From Bacteroidota bacterium (GTDB taxonomy: Bacteria; Pseudomonadota; Alphaproteobacteria; Puniceispirillales; Puniceispirillaceae), in contig JAACDV010000241.1 in assembly GCA_009936825.1 (NCBI GenBank), positions 1 through 21,139 on the forward strand: DNA of 21,139 bases, given 5' to 3'. Of this stretch, positions 15,576-21,139 are shown piece by piece. The position numbers were made by a program, and so were the translations under genes. The notes beneath the pieces were generated by a model. It worked only from the letters and a program-made list of their open reading frames with translations, did not search any database and had not been told where the DNA came from. Each line of letters opens with the position of its first letter. The first letter of the stretch is position 1.

Positions 15576-16673
15576 TTAACCACCCGATGTGAAACTCGAC
15601 CAAATCCGGGTGACAGCACGATCAAGCGCAGCGTCATAAACCGGAGTGGTGAACAGATTGGCGCGCGCGGCCTCGGTCGGATAAATACCCGGATGTTCCA
15701 GAATTTCGGGATCGATATCCGCCTTCGCCGCCTCATTGCCGCTGGCATACCAGATATAGTTCACATTGTCCGCTGCCACATCTGCGCGGATCATGTAGTC
15801 GATAAATTTATAGGCGTTATCAACATTCTTTGCATCCGCGGGTATCGCCATCAGGTCCAACCACAGATTTGTACCTTCGTTTGGAATGTAATAGTCGATC
15901 ACATGTCCGTTATCGGCTTCTTCGGCGCGCGCGGCGGCTTGAAAAGCATCACCTGACCACATAATCGCCGCACACAGATCACCATTTGCCATGTCATTAA
16001 TCGACTGGCTGGAGTGAATATAGCGCAGATACGGTTGCACCGCGTTCAAAAGTTCACCGGCCGCTTCGAAATCTGCAACATCGGTAGAGGTACCGTTCCT
16101 GCCCAAATAGGCAATCACGTTCGGAAGCACATCGGTTGGCGCATCCAGAACGGCAATCCCGCAATCCTGAAGCTTTGCCGCATTTGCCGGATCAAGGATC
16201 AACGACCAACTGTCTGTTGGCGCATCATCACCAAGGCGCTCGGCAACCATCGCCTCATTAAACGCAATACCGGTGGTTCCCCACATATAAACAATACCGG
16301 CATTATCGGCCTCCATCTGGGCGTTGGCGATCTGCTGAACTTCTTCATCCTGATTGGCGTAATTGGCCAGGCGCGAAACATCCATATCCTGATACGCACC
16401 CGCCTCACGGCCACGCGCTAGAAAATCACCGGTTGGAACAACCAGATCATAGCCCGAAGATCCGGCCATCATTTTGGCTTCGAGAATCTCATTGGAATCA
16501 TAAACATCATAAGTAACTTTAATACCCGTTTCGGCCTCAAAATTGGCGATCGTGTCCTCGGCAATATAATCCGACCAGTTATAGATATTCAGTGTTTCTT
16601 GCTGCTGCGTTGCCAAAAAAAACGCGCCAGCCCCTACGGCGATTACCGCCGCTGGAATCAATAGTTTTTTCAT
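15576..16673 (-). CDS. potF: Polyamine periplasmic binding protein PotF
   Basis: 365-residue substrate-binding protein, first gene of potFGHI-speB. An N-terminal hydrophobic segment (residues 1-21, after MKK) directs export. No clean AXA cleavage site is seen (FFLATQQQ), so it might stay membrane-anchored. The mature part opens with LNIYNWSDYI (W33, S34), as in PotD/PotF. The amine-binding Trp and Asp of E. coli PotF have clear counterparts: W239 and D242 in MWSGDAFQAA, and D273 in LWLDLMAIP. This supports a diamine or polyamine ligand. GGGGGAAAG lies about four bases before the ATG. Putrescine is most likely. Agmatine is plausible given the agmatinase in the operon. Confidence 0.92.
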   Translation of the reverse strand: MKKLLIPAAVIAVGAGAFFLATQQQETLNIYNWSDYIAEDTIANFEAETGIKVTYDVYDSNEILEAKMMAGSSGYDLVVPTGDFLARGREAGAYQDMDVSRLANYANQDEEVQQIANAQMEADNAGIVYMWGTTGIAFNEAMVAERLGDDAPTDSWSLILDPANAAKLQDCGIAVLDAPTDVLPNVIAYLGRNGTSTDVADFEAAGELLNAVQPYLRYIHSSQSINDMANGDLCAAIMWSGDAFQAAARAEEADNGHVIDYYIPNEGTNLWLDLMAIPADAKNVDNAYKFIDYMIRADVAADNVNYIWYASGNEAAKADIDPEILEHPGIYPTEAARANLFTTPVYDAALDRAVTRIWSSFTSGG

Positions 16674-16804
16674 GCTCTTTCCCCCTATGCGTGATTAGCC
16701 GTCGTCAAGTCTGTTGGTTTACGCTAAGCCCTTTTTAGTAGAAATACCATAAATCCGCCGTCACCTAAAAAACAAGTGATTTGCCTCAAACAGGCCAACC
16801 TATG

Positions 16805-16838
16805 CCCCCGTCTATAACCAGCCCCCATCTATAACCAG
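16805..16838. repeat. 17-bp tandem duplication (one mismatch) over the folD stop codon
   Basis: CCCCCGTCTATAACCAG (16805-16821) is followed directly by CCCCCATCTATAACCAG (16822-16838). On the minus strand the second plus-strand copy carries the last codons and stop of folD (TGG TTA TAG), and the other copy repeats that stop region just downstream, out of frame. Confidence 0.9.
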
Positions 16839-17719
16839 CCAAGATCGATTTGTTTTTCAAACGCGACTGCTGCATTGCGCATCAGCATCGATACCGTCAC
16901 CGGCCCTACGCCGCCCGGTACCGGGGTTGTCCAACTGGCAACCGTAGCCACCGCCATGGTATCTGCATCACCGACAATCCGGCTTTTGCCTTCGACATCA
17001 ACAATCTGATTAATCCCGATATCGATCACGGCGGCGCCCGGTTTACCCATATCAGCGGTTAAAAGACCGGGAAGGCCCACCGCAACCAGAACCGCATCAG
17101 CGCGTCTGGTATGCGCCGCCACCGAGCGCGTCATGTGATGGCAAACAGTCACAGTCGCCCCCTCAGCCATCAACATAAAGGCGGCTGGCTTGCCGACAAT
17201 CTCGGAATGCCCGACAACAACAACTGCCATACCCTTTATGGCCATGCCTGTGGCGCGAATCATTTCAACCGAAGCCGCCGCCGTACAGGGTGCCAGCGCC
17301 ATCTGATTATAGACAATATTACCGATGGAGGCAGGATTCATGCCTTCGACATCCTTAAGCGGGTGAATTGCCGATTGCAGCGAGCGCACGTTAATGTGAT
17401 CAGGAACTGGACGCTGCAGGATAACGCCCAGCACGTCGGGATCATCATTCATCTCGACAAGCCGACGTTTACATTCATCTTGGGTCAGATCAGCTGGCCA
17501 ATGCTGTTTGTCAAACGGCAGCCCGACTGACTTGGCCGCGCGCTCCTGTCCTCTGATATAGACTGCCACCTCTTCAACATCACCAATGCCTACAGAGACC
17601 AAATTGCCAACCTTGCGGCGCTTTGCGAGCTGTTCGACCTTGGCTTTCACCGCCTCTAAAACACGCTGACGGATTTCCGCGCCGTATAGCAAACGCGGAT
17701 CACGAACCTGCAACATCAT
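16829..17719 (-). CDS. folD: FolD-like methylenetetrahydrofolate dehydrogenase/cyclohydrolase with altered active site
   Basis: 296-residue folate C1 enzyme; the family interconverts methylene-, methenyl- and 10-formyl-THF with NADP(H). Present: the NADP motif VVVGHSEIVGKP (167-178), the Gln of the active site in GVILQRPVP (Q102), the GAAVIDIGIN strand and the family hallmark PVPGGVGPVTV (266-276). Changed: the YxxxK motif reads YIRGQ, so the catalytic Lys is Gln58, and KDVDG reads KDVEG (Glu125). The start is at tandem ATGs (17719/17716) after GGGGGAAGG; a frame extension to 17788 lacks support. A TATACT -10-like box lies at 17759-17754 on this strand, without a clear -35. It may be a dehydrogenase-only paralogue. 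The gene sits between the pot operon and divergent hppA. Confidence 0.88.
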   Translation of the reverse strand: MMLQVRDPRLLYGAEIRQRVLEAVKAKVEQLAKRRKVGNLVSVGIGDVEEVAVYIRGQERAAKSVGLPFDKQHWPADLTQDECKRRLVEMNDDPDVLGVILQRPVPDHINVRSLQSAIHPLKDVEGMNPASIGNIVYNQMALAPCTAAASVEMIRATGMAIKGMAVVVVGHSEIVGKPAAFMLMAEGATVTVCHHMTRSVAAHTRRADAVLVAVGLPGLLTADMGKPGAAVIDIGINQIVDVEGKSRIVGDADTMAVATVASWTTPVPGGVGPVTVSMLMRNAAVAFEKQIDLGWL

Positions 17720-17830
17720 CCTTCCCCCAATGGCAATCTTTTGAACGTTTGCGAGTATAGGCTTCGTAATCAGCCAACACCATCGCATTCCTCATCTGAT
17801 GGCGATCCGAGGGGTTGGCCTACTGGCACC

Positions 17831-17859
17831 TTTACACCATTCAGGTAAGGGTCTATAAC
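17831..17859 (+). promoter_or_regulatory. Sigma70-type promoter of hppA
   Basis: TTTACA (17831-17836) and TATAAC (17854-17859) each match the consensus at five of six positions, with an ideal 17-bp spacer. Transcription would start near 17866, giving a leader of about 75 nt before the ATG at 17942. A start at the TTG 17903 would have no ribosome site. Confidence 0.65.
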
Positions 17860-17941
17860 CCGTGCGGTTTGCGGGGATTTATCGGGGGATATTTCGGTAG
17901 CGTTGCAGATCGGATTCAACACCAAACAAAAGGAAGTTTTT

Positions 17942-19951
17942 ATGCTCACCTCAGCCCTTTTACCGATCAGCCTTGGCATTATTGGCCTGATCGCGGCCTT
18001 GATGGTCTTTGCACGCATTTTGCAAACACCAGCAGGCGAAGGCAGGGTTCGCGAAATCGCTGATGAGATTCATCTCGGCGCCATGGTTTTCATGGCCAGC
18101 GAATATAAGCGTCTCGCTGTATTTTGTGTGATCTGTATCATTGCCCTATATGTGGGTCTTGGTGCTGACACAGCTATCGCCTTTACTCTTGGCGCGGTGT
18201 GTTCAGGTACTGCCGGTTACATTGGCATGTATGCAGCAACCAAAGCTAACGTCAGAACAGCTGTTGCTGCGAATACCAAAGGCGCATCAGCAGCGCTGAA
18301 TGTGGCCTTCTTCGGCGGCTCTATCATGGGCTTGACTGTTGCCTCTATGGGTCTGCTTGGAATTGGTGTTCTGTATCATTTCATGGGCGGAACCGCGCAT
18401 GGCATTGAAGCCATCGAGGGTTTTGCGATGGGCGGATCATCCGTTGCGCTATTTAGCCGTGTTGGTGGTGGTATCTTTACCAAATCAGCCGATGTAGGCG
18501 CGGATCTCGTTGGTAAGGTTGAGGCAGGCATTCCAGAAGATGACCCCCGCAACCCAGCCGTTATTGCCGATAATGTTGGCGATAATGTTGGTGATGTTGC
18601 CGGAATGGGATCGGATATTTTCGAATCTTATTGTGGTGCGATGATTGCCTCGATTGCGCTGGCAGCTTCGATGTCTCTTGAGAATATTACCCGGTTAGGC
18701 GGAGATCAGAGCGCGTTGCAGTTTATGCCGTTGGCACTGTCTTCGCTTGGTCTGATCTGCTCGCTCTTGGGTATTTTTGCGGTGAAACTTTTCTCCAGCA
18801 GGAGTGCTGATGTCGCGCTTCGCTTTGGTACCATTGGATCTTCGGTCCTGTTTATCGTTGCGGCTTATTTCCTTGTTCAACAGATGGGTGCGGCAAGCGG
18901 TGTTTGGTTTGCTGTTCTGGTTGGCGCCATTGGCGGCATCGTTGTCGGCCTTGTTACTGAGTATTACACCGGCGGAGCACCCGTTCGTAAAATTGCGAAG
19001 GATGGTGAAACTGGTCCGGCTACAGTGATGATTTCGGGCCTAGCAACAGGCATGCAATCCGTTGCCATTCCGGTTCTGACCATTGCCGCGATTATCTATT
19101 TCGCAAACGCAGCCGCCGGTCTTTACGGTGTTGGTCTTGCAGCGGTTGGTATGCTGGCTACAGTTGGTATTACCATGGCGATTGACGCCTATGGCCCTGT
19201 TGCTGACAATGCTGGCGGTATAGCTGAAATGGCCGAGATGGGAGAAGAAACTCGCGCCATCACAGACTCGCTTGACGAAGTTGGCAATACTACAGCGGCC
19301 ATTGGTAAAGGCTTTGCGATCAGTGCAGCGGCACTAGCTGCACTAGCGCTGATCAGTGCCTACATTGCCAAGGTCAGCAACGGTGATCCGACTTTCATTA
19401 TGGCCATCAATGATCCGATGGTTCTGTGTGGAATGTTCATCGGCGGCATCTTCCCGTTCCTTGTCAGTGCGATGACAATGACAGCGGTTGGTGATGCTGC
19501 GTTTGAAATGATCGTCGAAGTTCGTCGTCAATTCCGTGAAATCCCGGGCCTTCTTGAAGGTAAAGCAAAACCAGATACAGCCCGCTGTGTTGATATTGCA
19601 ACACGCGCAGCTCTTCGTAAGATGATTATGCCGGGTTCAATGGCGGTTCTTGCGCCTGTCGTTATCGGCTTTGGCCTTGGTCCTAAGGCGCTTGGCGGAA
19701 TGCTGGCCGGCGCGCTGATCTGTTGTGTCATGATGGCGCTGATGATGGCGAATGCTGGTGGTGCATGGGACAATGCCAAGAAATATGTCGAAAAAGGCAA
19801 TCTTGGCGGTAAAGGCTCCGATGTGCATAAAGCAGCTGTTGTCGGCGATACCGTTGGCGACCCGCTGAAAGATACGTCAGGCCCATCAATGAACATCTTG
19901 ATCAATGTAATGGCTATCGTCAGCTTGGTGATTGCACCTTTGTTGATCTGA
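17942..19951 (+). CDS. hppA: Membrane-bound ion-translocating pyrophosphatase, K+-dependent type
   Basis: 669-residue integral membrane enzyme with about 16 helices that couples pyrophosphate hydrolysis to H+ (or Na+) pumping. Pyrophosphate and Mg binding motifs: [20 protein letters not shown] (175-194), [21 protein letters not shown] (210-218), [17 protein letters not shown], and the C-terminal [17 protein letters not shown]. The K+-dependence positions read A452 and G455 in [12 protein letters not shown]+-independent enzymes have Lys and Thr there. The start is ATG 17942 with AAAGGAAG five bases upstream. An upstream TTG at 17903 lacks a ribosome site. The gene stands alone with its own promoter and terminator. 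Whether it pumps H+ or Na+ cannot be settled by eye. Confidence 0.96.
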   Translation: MLTSALLPISLGIIGLIAALMVFARILQTPAGEGRVREIADEIHLGAMVFMASEYKRLAVFCVICIIALYVGLGADTAIAFTLGAVCSGTAGYIGMYAATKANVRTAVAANTKGASAALNVAFFGGSIMGLTVASMGLLGIGVLYHFMGGTAHGIEAIEGFAMGGSSVALFSRVGGGIFTKSADVGADLVGKVEAGIPEDDPRNPAVIADNVGDNVGDVAGMGSDIFESYCGAMIASIALAASMSLENITRLGGDQSALQFMPLALSSLGLICSLLGIFAVKLFSSRSADVALRFGTIGSSVLFIVAAYFLVQQMGAASGVWFAVLVGAIGGIVVGLVTEYYTGGAPVRKIAKDGETGPATVMISGLATGMQSVAIPVLTIAAIIYFANAAAGLYGVGLAAVGMLATVGITMAIDAYGPVADNAGGIAEMAEMGEETRAITDSLDEVGNTTAAIGKGFAISAAALAALALISAYIAKVSNGDPTFIMAINDPMVLCGMFIGGIFPFLVSAMTMTAVGDAAFEMIVEVRRQFREIPGLLEGKAKPDTARCVDIATRAALRKMIMPGSMAVLAPVVIGFGLGPKALGGMLAGALICCVMMALMMANAGGAWDNAKKYVEKGNLGGKGSDVHKAAVVGDTVGDPLKDTSGPSMNILINVMAIVSLVIAPLLI

Positions 19952-19953
19952 CG

Positions 19954-19988
19954 TCTGAGAGCATCAGATACCACTAGGGAGTGGTGTC
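19954..19988 (+). other. Overlapping hairpins after hppA
   Basis: Two alternative stems precede the terminator: TCTGA (19954-19958) / TCAGA (19964-19968), and GATACCACT (19967-19975) / AGTGGTGTC (19980-19988) with loop AGGG and one G-U pair. They share two bases, so only one forms fully. Neither has a T-run. A role in protecting the 3' end is possible. Confidence 0.45.
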
Positions 19989-20011
19989 GAAATTGCTTAG
20001 CCTAAAAAAAC

Positions 20012-20041
20012 AAAACCGGCCCTTCTGGGGCCGGTTTTTTT
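20012..20041 (+). terminator. Rho-independent terminator of hppA, likely bidirectional
   Basis: Perfect 11-bp stem AAAACCGGCCC (20012-20022) / GGGCCGGTTTT (20028-20038) with loop TTCTG, followed by a T-run to 20041. Upstream of the stem is an A-run (20004-20010), so the same hairpin can end transcription of the converging dmsC-like gene on the minus strand. Confidence 0.95.
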
Positions 20042-20071
20042 ATCCGGGTATGTTTATATATAAGTACTCTC

Positions 20072-20992
20072 TTAGACTTGAGACCCATCACCATAATACA
20101 GCATCACCGTGTGTTTAGCCTCGGCAAAGAACAACCAGCGTTCCACAAAAACACCAGCAATGTGTGCCAGCACCGCAGCGCCAAGGCCAATGATCGAGGT
20201 CGGGGCAACAATGATCAGCAGAACCGGAAGCAGCCCGCCAAGCCCAACAGCGATGGCCCGCAGCTTATCCGCATGACGGCGCGCAACAACAAAGCCCATT
20301 TCATGTTGAAGATAATTTTCCGACGTATGCGGCGGCATCAACGGGCGAACCTTGCCAATATCATAAAGGCCGGTTGCCGATTCAATGCTGGCGTTGCTGG
20401 ACGCAGTTCCGGCCAATCGCCACCATGCAACCTTTACCCCCCATGCCGAAATCAGCAGCACAATACCAGCCTGAGCCAGCGCTGGAGATACCGTCTGGCC
20501 AAGTGCGACAATAACCGCCAGTACAGCCAGCAAACCGCCAGCAGCGGCAAACATCAGATAACAGATCGGGGTTAGCGGATGATGCCAGCGCGCCACTGTT
20601 TTCAAAGAGGCATAAATCATGGCGGTGGCATAAACGGTAGCGTAAATTAGCACCAGCAACGCCAAATTTGCCCAGATTGGCACCGGCCGCGCAAAATACC
20701 CTGCAGCGAACCAGCCAGCCAGTCCGGCCATCACCAAACCCGCCAGCACACCTTCGCGCGAAAGCCAACTGGAACGCCATTGACTGAGGGCGCGCCACGC
20801 GCGTTCAGGATGCCCGAGATGAAAGGTAGAGCTGATCAGACCGGCGCCTATCGGGACCAGCGTGAATATGCCAACAACCGCAATTTGGAACGCCGACATC
20901 AGCGGCACCAATCCCAGTACTATCCAGCCTGCAAGGCCAAGACCAAGCCCGGAGATGGATGTAAAAAAGATAATTGACCAAGCAGGTCGCAT
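20072..20992 (-). CDS. dmsC: DMSO reductase-type membrane anchor subunit (DmsC family)
   Basis: 306-residue integral membrane protein with about eight hydrophobic helices. The segment SSTFHLGHPERAWRALSQWRSSWLSREG (about residues 54-81) is the strongly conserved DmsC signature, including the His and the SWLSRE turn. DmsC anchors the molybdopterin catalytic subunit and the iron-sulfur subunit of DMSO/TMAO-type reductases and accepts electrons from menaquinol or ubiquinol. The gene begins 26 bp after the end of the partial gene at the window edge, as in dmsAB-C operons. The ribosome site is weak (CGGGA). The physiological substrate (DMSO, TMAO, thiosulfate, tetrathionate or another) depends on subunit A, outside the window. 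Confidence 0.87.
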   Translation of the reverse strand: MRPAWSIIFFTSISGLGLGLAGWIVLGLVPLMSAFQIAVVGIFTLVPIGAGLISSTFHLGHPERAWRALSQWRSSWLSREGVLAGLVMAGLAGWFAAGYFARPVPIWANLALLVLIYATVYATAMIYASLKTVARWHHPLTPICYLMFAAAGGLLAVLAVIVALGQTVSPALAQAGIVLLISAWGVKVAWWRLAGTASSNASIESATGLYDIGKVRPLMPPHTSENYLQHEMGFVVARRHADKLRAIAVGLGGLLPVLLIIVAPTSIIGLGAAVLAHIAGVFVERWLFFAEAKHTVMLYYGDGSQV

Positions 20993-21018
20993 CGTTCTGT
21001 TCCCGTTTTTGTTGTGTG

Positions 21019-21139
21019 CTAGCCAAGCTTATCCAGCGAGCTATCAATCCATTTCCAGAACCCTGTCGGGGTTTCAGCTTCGGCCATCGCCACCAGCGAC
21101 ATCGGCGCATCTTCGGCGTCGCGCCGGGGGCGGGGTGGC
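21019..21139 (-). CDS. C-terminal end of the preceding gene, probably the DmsB-like iron-sulfur subunit (partial)
   Basis: The minus-strand frame from the window edge encodes 39 residues ending EAETPTGFWKWIDSSLDKLG and a TAG at 21021-21019. There is no stop between it and the edge. Composition is protein-like: an Arg/Pro-rich linker, then an acidic and aromatic tail. It ends 26 bp before dmsC. In DMSO-reductase operons the gene before dmsC encodes the four-[4Fe-4S] subunit DmsB; none of its cysteine motifs fall inside the window, so the identity is inferred from position only. Confidence 0.55.
   Translation of the reverse strand, partial: PPRPRRDAEDAPMSLVAMAEAETPTGFWKWIDSSLDKLG

Noticed and set aside
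16716..16730. Imperfect dyad GGTTTACGCTAAGCC upstream of potF
   Set aside because: Only five pairs per arm with a mismatch; too weak to call an operator.
16782..16794. Small stem GCCT/AGGC after folD considered as a terminator
   Set aside because: Four base pairs only, and the T-run on the minus strand is several bases away.
17720..17788. 23-residue extension of FolD
   Set aside because: Tandem ATGs at 17719/17716 follow a strong GGGGGAAGG, and the extension does not resemble FolD N-termini.
17903..17941. TTG start giving hppA 13 more residues
   Set aside because: The ATG at 17942 has AAAGGAAG at proper spacing; the extension is polar and precedes a natural membrane-helix start.
18569..18595. 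Near-repeat GATAATGTTGGC / GATAATGTTGGT in hppA
   Set aside because: It encodes the universally conserved DNVGDNVGD substrate motif, so protein constraint explains it.
20805..21110. 101-residue minus-strand frame at the right edge
   Set aside because: It overlaps dmsC and the better partial frame that ends at 21019, and is rich in Trp, Arg and Cys without any family features.

Overview
This is a gene-dense bacterial window made almost entirely of recognisable housekeeping and nutrient-uptake genes. Base composition looks roughly balanced, spacers are short and operons overlap tightly. The gene content suggests a heterotrophic alphaproteobacterium, probably marine: polyamine and amino-acid ABC uptake, an E. 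coli-type dihydroorotase, a Zur-like Fur protein, a membrane pyrophosphatase and a DMSO-reductase-type membrane anchor. A SAR116-like (Puniceispirillum-type) origin is my best guess, from gene content only and with low confidence. I see no tRNA, rRNA, insertion sequence, phage gene or CRISPR array.

Layout. Positions 1-3754 hold an amino-acid-type ABC transporter split over two divergent units: ATPase, permease and an FAH-family hydrolase on the minus strand, and the secreted binding protein on the plus strand followed by a strong terminator. Positions 3835-5518 hold a GST and an EamA/DMT exporter. Positions 5546-7191 hold pyrC (minus) and a Zur-like Fur regulator (plus). Positions 7257-16673 form a polyamine island: puuA-like ligase and class III aminotransferase (minus), a divergent puuB-like FAD oxidase (plus), then agmatinase as the last gene of a potF-potG-potH-potI-speB operon (minus). 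Positions 16829-19951 hold folD (minus) and hppA (plus, with a good sigma70 promoter and a terminator). The right edge holds a dmsC-like anchor subunit and the C-terminal end of the preceding dmsB-like gene (minus).

How the genes work together. The central island is a coherent uptake-and-catabolism unit. PotFGHI would import putrescine or a related polyamine or agmatine. The agmatinase would convert agmatine to putrescine and urea. Putrescine could then be gamma-glutamylated (PuuA) and oxidised (PuuB), or transaminated directly (SpuC-like). The later steps (PuuC aldehyde dehydrogenase, PuuD hydrolase) are not in this window.

Most unusual signals. (1) Short, perfect or near-perfect tandem duplications (12-21 bp units) recur at gene borders, at least six in 21 kb. 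Two of them run over a stop codon and one inserts a seven-residue repeat into a protein. (2) The FolD-like protein has Gln where the catalytic Lys is expected and Glu for Asp in the KDVDG motif. (3) The pyrophosphatase carries the Ala/Gly signature of the K+-dependent subfamily. (4) The amino-acid permease starts with a lipobox-like segment. (5) A stable hairpin lies between potF and potG. (6) A 16-bp dyad lies just upstream of the aminotransferase. No clearly new multi-gene system is visible.
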